64,000 nt of DNA from Nakamurella alba (lineage in GTDB: Bacteria; Actinomycetota; Actinomycetes; Mycobacteriales; Nakamurellaceae): assembly GCF_009707545.1 (NCBI RefSeq), contig NZ_WLYK01000008.1, positions 62,001 through 126,000 on the forward strand. Reading direction: 5' to 3'. The notes beneath the pieces were generated by a model. It saw nothing but the letters and a program-made list of their open reading frames with translations. It made no database searches and was not told where the DNA came from. Numbering within the stretch: the stretch's first letter is position 1; each line of letters begins with the position of its first letter. Below, piece by piece: positions 25,348 to 33,987 of the stretch. The translations under genes and the position numbers were made by a program.

Positions 25348-27351
25348 ATGCGGTTGTTGGCCATCGACTTCGGCACGTCGAACACGGTCGCCGCGCTCGC
25401 CGTCGACGGCCAGGCCCCGCGCACCGTCACCTTCGACACCTCGCCGCTGCTGCCCTCCGCCGTGTACGTCGCACCGGACGGGTCGGTGGCCACCGGGCGG
25501 GAGGCGCTCCGGCAGGCCCGGCTGGATCCCAGCCGCTTCGAGCCGAACCCCAAGCGCCGCATCGACGACGGCGAGGTACTGCTCGGCGACCGGATCGTGC
25601 CGGTGGTGGACCTGCTGGCCGCGGTGCTGCGCACGGTGGCGACCGAGGTCCGCCGCCAGCTGGGTGGCGGGTTGCCCGACGAGGTCCGGCTGACCCATCC
25701 GGCGAACTGGGGCGCGGCCCGACAGAACACGCTGATCACCGCGGCCCGGGCCGCCGGGCTCGGCGCGAACCCGGTGCTGCTGCCGGAACCGGTCGCCGCG
25801 GCCGCCCAGTTCACCCGGCTGCCCGGCCGGACCCTGCCGCCCGGCGGCGCGGTCGCCGTCTACGACCTCGGCGGTGGCACCTTCGACGTCGCCGTGGTCA
25901 CCCGCAACGGTGACGGCCCCGGTCAGGGCGAGTTCCACGTGCTGGCCGAGGCCGGTCTTCCCGACCTCGGCGGTCTGGACTTCGACCAGGCGATCCTCGA
26001 CCACGTCGGACGCGGCGCCTCCGCCGTGGACCCGGGCCGCTGGCAGCAGCTGCTGCGGCCGGCCGACGCCTCCGCGCGACGCACCGCCCGCGCCCTCGCC
26101 GAGGACGTGCGGGCCGCCAAGGAGACGCTGTCCCGGTACGCGCAGACCGAGGTCGCGCTGCCCGACCCGTTCACCGACGCGCACCTGACCCGCACCGAGT
26201 TCGAGGGCCTGATCCGGCCCGACCTGGTGCGGTCCATCGATCTGCTCGGCGACACCCTGCGCACCGCCGGGGTCACCCCGGACCGGCTGACCGGGGTGTT
26301 CCTGGTCGGCGGCTCCTCCCGCGTGCCCCTGGTGGCCGGGCTGATCCAGGAGCGGCTGCGACTCACCCCGGTGGCCCTGGACCAGCCGGAGACCACCGTC
26401 GCCCTCGGCGCGCTGCTGGTGCCGGTCCGCCGCAACGCCCAGCGGACCGTCGCCCTCACCGAGGGCACCCCGGGCCGCCCGCCGCAGCCGCCGACCGGGC
26501 CGCACGCCCGGCCCACCGGCCCGCACACGCCTTCCGGTCCGCACAGCGCCGGCCCGCACGCCTCGGGTCCGCACAGCTCGGGGACGCCCGTTGTCGGCTC
26601 GCGTCCCCCGGGGCAGAACGACCGCGGCACCGCCCGCCGCCGGCGCGGCCTGCTGGTCGGCGGGGTGGGCGCCGTGGTCGCGATCGCCGCGGTGCTGGTG
26701 GTGCTGTTCGCCACCGGGGTCTTCTCCGGCACCGGCGGCACCGCGACCAGCAGCACGTCGGCGCCGAGCACGTCGGGCGGGTCGCCGTCCTCGGGCGCGT
26801 CGTCCGGCGGCACCGATCCGTCGCAGTCCGCCGGGACCTCCGGTGCCGGGCCGAACGGCGTGTTCACCACCGACGAGGTCGACTTCGTCGGGGCGTCGAT
26901 CAGTCGGCTGACCAACTGCACCGTCCTCACCGACGGGTTCAACAGCTCGCTGCCGACCGAGCTGTCGGCGGACCGGGTGATCCGCTGCGACCTGCCGGAA
27001 TCGATCTCCGACGAGGCCGGCATCTTCTACCGGACACTGGTCTACGTGCTGACCGCGCCGGACGCCGATGCGAGTGGCTATCTCGACCGGTTCGCCGAGC
27101 TGCGCGCCGTGCCGGACGACGGCTCGGACCCGCGGGACAGCGACGAGACCTTCGACACCGGGCCCGGCGGAAGGGTTGTCACCGCGGAGGACATGCCGGC
27201 CTTCGGCGAGGCCTACACCGGTCACGGCAACTCGGTGCTCGCCTGGACCCTGGACGGCACACCGTTGGTCGGGCTGATCGCGGTGCAGGGCGCCACGGTC
27301 GCGTCCGAGATGCTCGGGCTCTGGGACAGTCAGTACAAACCACGCGGGTAA
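25348..27351 (+). CDS. Membrane-spanning Hsp70-like ATPase with extracytoplasmic C-terminal domain
   Basis: 667 residues. Residues 1 to about 370 are an actin/Hsp70 ATPase domain: DFGTSNT at 7-13 (phosphate 1), the RLTHPANWG block, DLGGGTFD at 173-180 (phosphate 2) and VGGSSRVP at 320-327 (adenosine). The usual peptide-binding SBD is missing. Instead a linker with five GPH tripeptides (384 to about 412) leads to a membrane helix (about 434-459), a Ser/Gly stalk and an outside domain (about 512-667) with two Cys. It begins an operon-like run with two dynamin-like genes and a GrpE-like gene. I infer that nucleotide state is transmitted across the membrane or to the dynamins; a chaperone role is unproven. 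The start ATG has only a weak upstream purine run. Confidence 0.85.
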   Translation: MRLLAIDFGTSNTVAALAVDGQAPRTVTFDTSPLLPSAVYVAPDGSVATGREALRQARLDPSRFEPNPKRRIDDGEVLLGDRIVPVVDLLAAVLRTVATEVRRQLGGGLPDEVRLTHPANWGAARQNTLITAARAAGLGANPVLLPEPVAAAAQFTRLPGRTLPPGGAVAVYDLGGGTFDVAVVTRNGDGPGQGEFHVLAEAGLPDLGGLDFDQAILDHVGRGASAVDPGRWQQLLRPADASARRTARALAEDVRAAKETLSRYAQTEVALPDPFTDAHLTRTEFEGLIRPDLVRSIDLLGDTLRTAGVTPDRLTGVFLVGGSSRVPLVAGLIQERLRLTPVALDQPETTVALGALLVPVRRNAQRTVALTEGTPGRPPQPPTGPHARPTGPHTPSGPHSAGPHASGPHSSGTPVVGSRPPGQNDRGTARRRRGLLVGGVGAVVAIAAVLVVLFATGVFSGTGGTATSSTSAPSTSGGSPSSGASSGGTDPSQSAGTSGAGPNGVFTTDEVDFVGASISRLTNCTVLTDGFNSSLPTELSADRVIRCDLPESISDEAGIFYRTLVYVLTAPDADASGYLDRFAELRAVPDDGSDPRDSDETFDTGPGGRVVTAEDMPAFGEAYTGHGNSVLAWTLDGTPLVGLIAVQGATVASEMLGLWDSQYKPRG

Positions 27352-27424
27352 CCTGCGGCTCGTACCGGTCCCGTGTCCGCACGGCCCGGTCGCGCACCCG
27401 ATCGGCGGAGGAGGGAGACCGAGC

Positions 27425-29029
27425 GTGCAGGGACCGCTGTCCGCCGCCGTCGGCGGCATGTGCACCGCGCTGCTGCCGCAGGTCTCCGGACCGGTCGCCG
27501 CCGGTGTCCGCGAGGTGCTCGCCCGGCTGGACACCCCGCTGCAGCTGGCCGTCGCCGGCCGCATCAAGTCCGGCAAGTCCACCCTGGTCAACTCGATCAT
27601 CGGCCGCCGCGTGGCGCCCACCGACGTCGGTGAGTGCACCCGGCTGGTGACCCGCTTCCAGTACGGGACCGTCGACCGCATCGAGGTCGTGCTCAAGGAC
27701 GGCAACCGCACCACGATCCCGTTCGCGCCCGACGGCGGGGTGCCCGCCGAGCTGGGCCTGGACATCGACACGGTGTCCCACCTCGAGGCCTACCTGACCT
27801 CGGCCCTGCTGGCCGACATCACGGTCATCGACACCCCCGGGCTGGGATCGCTGGACGCGGCGTCGGTCTCGCGCACCGATGCGCTGCTCGGCACCCCGGG
27901 TGCCGCGCCGGCCGGCGGCGAGTCGGAGGACGGCACCACCGAGATGGACCCGGTCTCCCGGTTCGCCGTGGCCGGCGCCGAGGCGGTCATCTACGTGTTC
28001 ACCCAGTCGGTGCGGGCCGACGACACCGCGGTGCTCACCTCCTTCACCGCGGCCACCGCGTCCCGTGAGGCCGGCCCGGTCAACGCGCTCGCGGTGCTGA
28101 ACAAGGCCGACACGGTGCCGCCGGAATCGGTGGCCGGTGCCGAGGGTTCGGTGGCCCGTGCCGCCCGGTTGCTCGCCGCCGAGCAGGCCGCCGTGCTGCG
28201 GCCGCGGGTGGCCGACGTGCTGCCGCTGATCGGGCTGCTGGCCGAGACCGCCGAGACCGGCGCCTTCACCGCCGGCGACGCCGAGGCGCTGCGCGCGCTG
28301 GCCGGCGTCGACCCGGGCATGTTCTCGGCGATGACGATGGCCGCCGACCTGTTCACCATGATGGACGCGCCGGTGGACCCGGCCACCCGGATCCGGCTGC
28401 TGCAACTGCTCGACCTGTACGGGATCGGGCAGGCCGTGGCGATCATCCGGGAGGACCCGGCGATCTCGGCGGGCGAGCTGCGGCGCCGGCTGCTGGACGC
28501 CTCCGGTCTGGCCGAGCTGCGCCGCCGGCTGGGCGAGGTGTTCCGGTCCCGGGCCGACGGGATCAAGGCCAGCGCGGCCCTGGCGTCGTTGGCCTCGCTG
28601 GCCGCCGCGTCCACCGACTGGGCCGAGCGGCAGCGGATCCATGACGCCATCGAGGTGCTGTTGCAACGCCCGGAGGCACACCAGCTGAGGCTGATGGAGG
28701 CGCTCACCCTGGTGACCAGCCGGTCGGTAGCGATGCCGGACGACCTGGCCACCGAGATCCTCACCCTCGGCGGGTCGACCCGGCCCGACGAGCAGCTGGG
28801 ACTGGCCGGTGCCGACCAGGCGACGCTGCAGCAGGCGGCGCTGGACCGGGCCGGGTGGTGGCGGTCCTACGCCTCGTTCGGTGCGACCCCGGCGCAGAGC
28901 CGGGTGGCGCACGTGGTGCACCGCGCGTACTTCCTGCTCTGGCAGGAACTCAAGGGTGACGTCCCGGCGGCCGCGCCGGGCACCCTCGGCAGGCCGCCCC
29001 GACCGGCCGGTGAGGATTGGCGATCATGA
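27425..29029 (+). CDS. Bacterial dynamin-like GTPase (IniC/IniA-type), first of a pair
   Basis: 534 residues from GTG. The GTPase domain has G1 GRIKSGKST (45-53), the G2 Thr in VGECTRLVTR (near 72), G3 DTPG (136-139) and G4 NKAD (226-229). The rest is a helical bundle (about 300-534) without a clear membrane segment, the size and layout of the shorter mycobacterial partner IniC. Dynamin-like proteins often act as pairs in which one partner carries the membrane paddle; that would be the 1099-residue protein downstream. An acidic loop (about 158-176) interrupts the domain between G3 and G4. Its stop overlaps the GrpE-like start (ATGA), tying the two together. Confidence 0.85.
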   Translation: MQGPLSAAVGGMCTALLPQVSGPVAAGVREVLARLDTPLQLAVAGRIKSGKSTLVNSIIGRRVAPTDVGECTRLVTRFQYGTVDRIEVVLKDGNRTTIPFAPDGGVPAELGLDIDTVSHLEAYLTSALLADITVIDTPGLGSLDAASVSRTDALLGTPGAAPAGGESEDGTTEMDPVSRFAVAGAEAVIYVFTQSVRADDTAVLTSFTAATASREAGPVNALAVLNKADTVPPESVAGAEGSVARAARLLAAEQAAVLRPRVADVLPLIGLLAETAETGAFTAGDAEALRALAGVDPGMFSAMTMAADLFTMMDAPVDPATRIRLLQLLDLYGIGQAVAIIREDPAISAGELRRRLLDASGLAELRRRLGEVFRSRADGIKASAALASLASLAAASTDWAERQRIHDAIEVLLQRPEAHQLRLMEALTLVTSRSVAMPDDLATEILTLGGSTRPDEQLGLAGADQATLQQAALDRAGWWRSYASFGATPAQSRVAHVVHRAYFLLWQELKGDVPAAAPGTLGRPPRPAGEDWRS

Positions 29030-29784
29030 GCTGGCTGTCCGGATTCCGGCGGGGCGAGCACGAACGGGAGCCGGTCGATGACATCCCGCCGCCGGAACCG
29101 ATCGCACCGCCGGAGCCGCTGGCCCCGCGCCGGCACCTGGCCGACGACTTCCGGGACGCCGCGGCCACCGAGTACACCCCGGAGCCGCTGAAACCCCGCC
29201 ACCACCTTGCGGACTCGTTCCGGGAGGGCGCGGCGACCGCCGATCCGGAGCGGAAGACACTGGCCGACCGGTTCCGCGAAGGCGCTGCGTCGGCCGACGA
29301 CCACGAGGCGGGACGGTTGCGTGCGCTCGCCGAGTCCGCCGGTGCCAAGGGCCGGTCCGTGGGCGAGGCCGGCGCCGACCGGCTCAAGGCGCTGGCCGGG
29401 TCGTTCCAGGACGGTTTCGTCGAGGCGGGATCCGACGAGGAGACCGCACCGGGGGACGGAGCGGTGGAGGCCGTCACGGATCCCGCCGCAGCCGAGCGCC
29501 GGGTGCTGATCGACCTGCTCATCTACGCCTGGGACCGGGCGAAGAGCCCCGGCGTGTGGGAGCGCTTGTCCGCGGGGCTGGAGTCCGTCGGGGTGCAGGT
29601 GATCCGGCCGGACGGGGAGAAGTTCGACCCTGCCCACCACGAGGCCGGCGGGATCGAGCGGACCGACGACCCGGCCAGGCACGACGTCGTCGCCGAGACC
29701 GAGCTGGCCGGGTTCGTCGACCGCGGCACCGTCATCCGGGAGCCGGTCGTGGTCGTCTACCGGCTCGCCGACCCGGTGCCCTGA
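29026..29784 (+). CDS. GrpE-like nucleotide-exchange-factor candidate with N-terminal LADxFRxGAA repeats
   Basis: 252 residues, start overlapping the dynamin stop. The C-terminal part (about 155-246) resembles the GrpE head: VLIDLLIYAWDRAKSPGVWE, then VQVIRPDGEKFDPAHHEAGG (compare GrpE G-x-FDPxxHEA), and a final strand VIREPVVVVYR (compare VLRPAxVxV). The N-terminal half lacks the long GrpE coiled coil. Instead it has four copies of a HLADDFRDAA-like decamer at 38-47, 60-69, 79-88 and an outlying LKALAGSFQDG at 120-130. A GrpE-like partner coded with an Hsp70-like ATPase and dynamins strongly suggests it exchanges nucleotide on that ATPase. Similarity is domain-level and by eye. Confidence 0.65.
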   Translation: MSWLSGFRRGEHEREPVDDIPPPEPIAPPEPLAPRRHLADDFRDAAATEYTPEPLKPRHHLADSFREGAATADPERKTLADRFREGAASADDHEAGRLRALAESAGAKGRSVGEAGADRLKALAGSFQDGFVEAGSDEETAPGDGAVEAVTDPAAAERRVLIDLLIYAWDRAKSPGVWERLSAGLESVGVQVIRPDGEKFDPAHHEAGGIERTDDPARHDVVAETELAGFVDRGTVIREPVVVVYRLADPVP

Positions 29785-30320
29785 ACCGCCCCTGACCCGG
29801 AGATCCGGGACCGGTGGCGCTGAACGGCCGCCCGGTTGCCGCAGCCGGGACTGCAGTACCGCTGCCGGCCGTTGCGTGAGACGTCCGCGTACACGCGCGT
29901 GCAGTCGACCGCCGCGCACCGGCCGAGCCTTCCCATGCCCAGCCCGGTCAGGTGCAGGGCGGTGCCCACCGCGACCAGCGCCGCGACCTGGCGGTGCACC
30001 GGCAGGCCGTCCGCCCGGAAGTGCAGGTGCCAGCCGGTTCCCGCGTGGTCGGTGAGCTGCGGCGGGGCCGAATACTCGGTGAGCAGGCCGTTGAGCAGCT
30101 CGGCCCGGGTGATCGGCGCCGCGGCGTCCACCACCGCCGACCATCGGTCGAAGAACGAGGCAAGGGCGGTCAGGTCGGCCGGGGTGACAGCGCACTCCAG
30201 CACCAGACCCGCCCCGGCACAGCGATCGGCGAGTGCGGTGGTGTCGGTCGGCGGGTCATTGGCCAGATCGACGGCCAGCAGCACCGGATCCCGCCCGTAA
30301 GGGTTGAACTGCACAAGCAC
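29757..30320 (-). CDS. CGNR zinc-finger protein (putative transcription regulator)
   Basis: 187 residues from GTG. The N-terminal ABATE-type stress-sensing domain (FNPYGRDPVLLAVDLANDP opening) is followed by the C-terminal zinc ribbon GRCAAVDCTRVYADVSRNGR and YCSPGCGNRAAVQRHR, where CxxxxC and CxxxCGNR supply the ligands. Family members are thought to bind DNA in stress control. Its 3' end overlaps that of the GrpE-like gene by 28 bp, and its start is 19 bp from the divergent mini-gene at 30340. It lies inside the Hsp70-dynamin run on the opposite strand, so it may be a local regulator or a passenger. Confidence 0.85.
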   Translation of the reverse strand: MLVQFNPYGRDPVLLAVDLANDPPTDTTALADRCAGAGLVLECAVTPADLTALASFFDRWSAVVDAAAPITRAELLNGLLTEYSAPPQLTDHAGTGWHLHFRADGLPVHRQVAALVAVGTALHLTGLGMGRLGRCAAVDCTRVYADVSRNGRQRYCSPGCGNRAAVQRHRSRISGSGAVQGTGSASR

Positions 30321-30339
30321 ATGACATCACGCTGGAACC

Positions 30340-30510
30340 ATGCACACCACCCACATCTGGTCCACCCGCTCCAGTCACCTCACCAGCGACGGCCTCGTCC
30401 GCTACCAGCAGTGCGCCTGCGGCCGGCAGCGGGTGCTGCTGGACGCCTTCGACGGCGGCGCTCCGTCGGCCGAACTCGCCCGTCCTGCACGGGTTCCGGT
30501 GGCCCGGTGA
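30340..30510 (+). CDS. Conserved 56-residue mini-protein
   Basis: 56 codons from ATG at 30340. The sequence opens MHTTHIWSTRSSHLTSDGLV, then RYQQCACGRQRVLLDAF. I recall many actinobacterial proteins of this size beginning with TxxxWxTxSxHLTSxGxVRYxxCxCGxxxV, so it looks real despite its length. The Cys-x-Cys and His residues could bind a metal. It diverges from the CGNR gene with only 19 bp between start codons, so both mRNAs must be nearly leaderless. Function unknown. Confidence 0.6.
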   Translation: MHTTHIWSTRSSHLTSDGLVRYQQCACGRQRVLLDAFDGGAPSAELARPARVPVAR

Positions 30511-30584
30511 TCTCCGGGCGGTGACCGGCGCCGATCGCCCGGTGCGGACCTGCCGGACCACTCCCCTGGAAGCGCCCGGACCGG

Positions 30585-30590
30585 TAGTTT
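30585..30590 (+). promoter_or_regulatory. Candidate -10 (TAGTTT), leaderless start of the second dynamin gene
   Basis: TAGTTT is 7 nt upstream of the ATG at 30598; the intervening bases are C-rich with no ribosome site. It implies that the second dynamin has its own promoter. Confidence 0.45.
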
Positions 30591-30597
30591 CACCCCC

Positions 30598-33500
30598 ATG
30601 ACGCCCAGGGACCCGTTCGCCACCGTCCAGGCGCTGGGCATCACCGCCCCGCGCGCCGGTGCGCGTCCGGTGCAGCCACCGTTGCCGCAGGCGGTGAAGC
30701 AATGGCGTGACGCCTCGGTGACCTGGTTGCGGGTGGACGACCCGGAGGCCGCCGGGGTGCTGGCCGCCCGGCAGCCCTCGACCACCGCGCCCCGGATGGT
30801 CGTCGTCGGCGAGACCAACCGCGGCAAGTCGTCGTTGGTCAACGCGCTGCTCGGCACCCCGGGCCTGTCGCCGGTCGACGCCGGCGTCGCCACCTGCAGC
30901 TATCTCACCTTCGTGCACTCCGACCAGCCGTACGCGGTCGCCCGGTTCGGCGGCGGCATGGCCGACATCACCTTCCCCGTCACCGATCTCCGCAACTGGG
31001 CGACGGTGGACGGCGAACCGGACCTGGACGTCCCGCCGCCCCGGATGATCGAGATCGGACTGCCGTCCGAGATGGCCCGCGCGGTCACCGTTGTCGACAC
31101 CCCGGGTGTCGGCGGGTTGGTCGCGGCGCACGCCGAACTCGCCGCCGAGGCGGCGGCCGAGGCGACCGCGCTGCTCTTCGTGGTCGACGCGTCCGCGCCG
31201 TTCACCAGCGGTGAGCTCGGCTTCCTGAACATGGTCGCCGACCGCGTGGACAGCGTGCACTTCGCCGTCACCAAGACCGACGCGTACCGCGGCTGGCGCG
31301 AGATCGTCGATGCCGACCGGCAGTTGCTGGCCCGGCACGCCCCGCGTTTCACCGATGCGCTGTTCCACCCGGTGTCCAGCCGTTTGGCCGATGCCGCCGC
31401 CGGCCAGGCCGACCCGAAGATCGCCGGCATGATCCTGGAGCAGTCCGGCGTGCCGGCGCTGCGCAACGTGCTCACCGGCGAGGTCGCGGCCGCCGCGGCG
31501 ATGCTCTCCGAGGCGAACACCATCCGCAGCAGCATCACGGTGATCGCGGGTGCGGTCACCAAGCTCGACCTGTCCCGCAAGGCGCTGACCGCCGGTGCGG
31601 CACAGGCGGAGTCGCTGAAGTCCAGGCGGGAGGAGCTGCTGGGGCAGCGGAAGTCGGGCGGCCGCAGCTGGCAGGTCAACCTGCGCTCCGAGATCCAGCG
31701 CGCCCGTGTCGATCTCACCCACGAGACCGCCCGCGAGGTGCGTGAGGCCGGGCAGATGTTCCGCGGGTCGATCGACACCGCGGACAACGCCGAGCTGAAG
31801 AACATGCCGTACCACATCGACGCCTACGCGAAGGCGATGACGCATCGGGCGCACGCCCGGCTGATCGACGCGATGGGGCGGATCACCCGGAACGTGCTGG
31901 CCGAGCTGTTCACCCAGGACGAGCTGACGGTGCTCATCTCGCAGTTGGCGACCCGGCCGTACGAGGCGGTGCAGTCCCGCGGGCCGGAGAAGCAGCGCAA
32001 CCTGGACGAGTCGATCATGACGCTGTCCGGTGCGGGCATGGGGTTCTCGCTCTCGCACATCGTGGTCAGCCTGCCGTTCATGGCGCTCCCGGCCGCCTTC
32101 GGCATCGCGCTCGCGCCGATCTCGGTGGTGGTGGGCGGCGCGGCCGCGCTGTTCCTTCTCAAGTCGCGCAAGCGGATGGCCGAGCGCCAGCACCTCAAGC
32201 AGTGGCTGATGGAGGTGCTGGGCGAGTCGAAGGCGCAGATCGACCAGGGCATCGCCGAGCAGTTCGTGGATGCCGACCAGCAGCTGACACTGGCGCTGGA
32301 CGACGCACTCTCGCGCCAGGTCGCGGCGCTGGACGCGGAGATCAAGGAGGTGGACGGAGCGCTGAAGCTGGACGCGAGCGAGCGGGCCGGCCGACTCCGG
32401 TCCATCGACGAACGCAAAGGTGCCGGCACCACGCTGATCTCGGGTGGGGAGGCGCTGCTGCAGCGGATCCGGTCGACGAGATTCGGTGCGGCACCGGTGA
32501 ATCCGGCCGCGCCCGGGATCCCGGCCGGGTTCCGCCCGGCTGCGCTGCCGACCGTTCCCGGTGCCACTGCCGCCCCGCCGGTCGTGCCGGTTCCGCAGGC
32601 TGCACCCGCCGGTCCGCCACGGCCGGGTGCCGGGGCGGCAACCCTGTCCTTCGGTGCACTGCTGCGTAAGAACGGTGCCGCTCCGGGCGGCCCCCCTGCT
32701 GCTCCCGCGCCGGCCGGGCCACCCGCTGCTGCCGCGGCCCCCGTGCCGGCCGGCCCTCCCGCTGCTGCCGCGGCCCCCGTTCCTCCCGTGCCGGCCCCGG
32801 TTCCGGCGGCCGCGGCGCCCGCACATCCTGCAGCGCCCCCGGCCGCGGGTCCTGCGGGCTCGGCGCAGGTGGCCGCCGGCCCGTTCGTCCCGGTACCGGC
32901 GACACCACCTCCTGCCTCCTCACCGATCGCTCCGCCCGGACCGCAGGGACTGCGGCCGATCCGGGTCCCGGCCGGACTGCCGGCGGTGATCGCCGGTGCC
33001 CGCCCGGCACCGGCACCCGGGGTGCCGGTGAGCCCCGGGCCGGCCGCCGCGCCCGGTGGTCCGGACGTGTCGGAGACCCAGGCGGGAGCCGCCGCGCCGG
33101 GAGTTGCCGCGCCCACACCGGCCGTGTTCCGGCCGGTGCTGCCGCAGGGCCTGGTCCGGCTCCGCGAACGGGCCCAGCAGGTTGCCGCGGAGCAGGCGGC
33201 CACGCAGCAGCCCGCTCCGGGCGCGCCCGCCGCCCCCGCTGCGTCGGGGCCGCCGCCGTCCCCGCAACCCGCGTTCATGTCGCCGGCAACGGCACTGTCG
33301 CCGGCATCGGCAGCGCACCCTGCAACGGCACCGGCATCGCCGGCAGCACCGCCGTCGGCAACGGCACCGCAACCCGCAATGGCACCGCAGCTCGCAACGG
33401 CACCGGTCCCGCAATCGGGAGCGGCAGGAGCGCCGGCCCCGCCGCCGGCTCCTCAGCGCCCGGCCGGTGGCGCACCGTTCATCCGGCCGCCGGCGAACCA

Positions 33501-33897
33501 GCCGCCGCGCGGGGTGTCCTTCGCCGGGATCTCGGCGATCGCCCGGGCGGCGGGTGTCCGCCCGGCCGGCGCGTCGGCCACCTCGCCCGTGCCCGATGTC
33601 GGACCGCACCCCCCGAACGCCTCTCCGGCCGCGGTCCCGGCTGCGCCGCCCATTGCGCCCGCTGCGCCCACTCCGCCCGCTGCGCCCACTGGGACCATTG
33701 CCTTGGCTGCCACCGCGCCGGCGATCGCGGCAGCTCCGGCGACCCTCGACGCGGTCACACCCGCTCCGCGGGGACGCCATCACGCGCCGGATCCGGACCA
33801 TGACCCGGCGCCGGGCGGCCAACCGGACGGCACCGGATCATCGCCGGAGGTATCTGCGACCGCGGAAGGGGACTCCTCGGGCCCGCACACGAACTGA
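30598..33897 (+). CDS. Bacterial dynamin-like GTPase (IniA-type) with a 450-residue Pro/Ala-rich tail
   Basis: 1099 residues. The GTPase domain has G1 GETNRGKSS (71-79), a G2 Thr in AGVATCSYL (near 99), G3 DTPG (167-170) and G4 TKTD (225-228). A helical stalk follows, then a hydrophobic hairpin (about 478-521, SLSHIVVSLPFMALPAAFGI and on to ISVVVGGAAALFLL) that serves as the membrane paddle. The folded part ends near residue 640, the length of IniA. From there to the end the chain is low-complexity Pro/Ala with scattered short basic patches, unlike other dynamins I know. It should work with the 534-residue partner upstream to tubulate, fuse or seal membrane. The tail may cross or coat the wall, or recruit partners. 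Confidence 0.85.
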   Translation: MTPRDPFATVQALGITAPRAGARPVQPPLPQAVKQWRDASVTWLRVDDPEAAGVLAARQPSTTAPRMVVVGETNRGKSSLVNALLGTPGLSPVDAGVATCSYLTFVHSDQPYAVARFGGGMADITFPVTDLRNWATVDGEPDLDVPPPRMIEIGLPSEMARAVTVVDTPGVGGLVAAHAELAAEAAAEATALLFVVDASAPFTSGELGFLNMVADRVDSVHFAVTKTDAYRGWREIVDADRQLLARHAPRFTDALFHPVSSRLADAAAGQADPKIAGMILEQSGVPALRNVLTGEVAAAAAMLSEANTIRSSITVIAGAVTKLDLSRKALTAGAAQAESLKSRREELLGQRKSGGRSWQVNLRSEIQRARVDLTHETAREVREAGQMFRGSIDTADNAELKNMPYHIDAYAKAMTHRAHARLIDAMGRITRNVLAELFTQDELTVLISQLATRPYEAVQSRGPEKQRNLDESIMTLSGAGMGFSLSHIVVSLPFMALPAAFGIALAPISVVVGGAAALFLLKSRKRMAERQHLKQWLMEVLGESKAQIDQGIAEQFVDADQQLTLALDDALSRQVAALDAEIKEVDGALKLDASERAGRLRSIDERKGAGTTLISGGEALLQRIRSTRFGAAPVNPAAPGIPAGFRPAALPTVPGATAAPPVVPVPQAAPAGPPRPGAGAATLSFGALLRKNGAAPGGPPAAPAPAGPPAAAAAPVPAGPPAAAAAPVPPVPAPVPAAAAPAHPAAPPAAGPAGSAQVAAGPFVPVPATPPPASSPIAPPGPQGLRPIRVPAGLPAVIAGARPAPAPGVPVSPGPAAAPGGPDVSETQAGAAAPGVAAPTPAVFRPVLPQGLVRLRERAQQVAAEQAATQQPAPGAPAAPAASGPPPSPQPAFMSPATALSPASAAHPATAPASPAAPPSATAPQPAMAPQLATAPVPQSGAAGAPAPPPAPQRPAGGAPFIRPPANQPPRGVSFAGISAIARAAGVRPAGASATSPVPDVGPHPPNASPAAVPAAPPIAPAAPTPPAAPTGTIALAATAPAIAAAPATLDAVTPAPRGRHHAPDPDHDPAPGGQPDGTGSSPEVSATAEGDSSGPHTN

Positions 33898-33987
33898 GCG
33901 GGACAGGGAACCGGATCGCTCCGCCAGGAGTCGGACCGGTACTGACCTCGGCAGCCTGGCTGCCCCGTCCCCGGGAAGGGGGACCAC

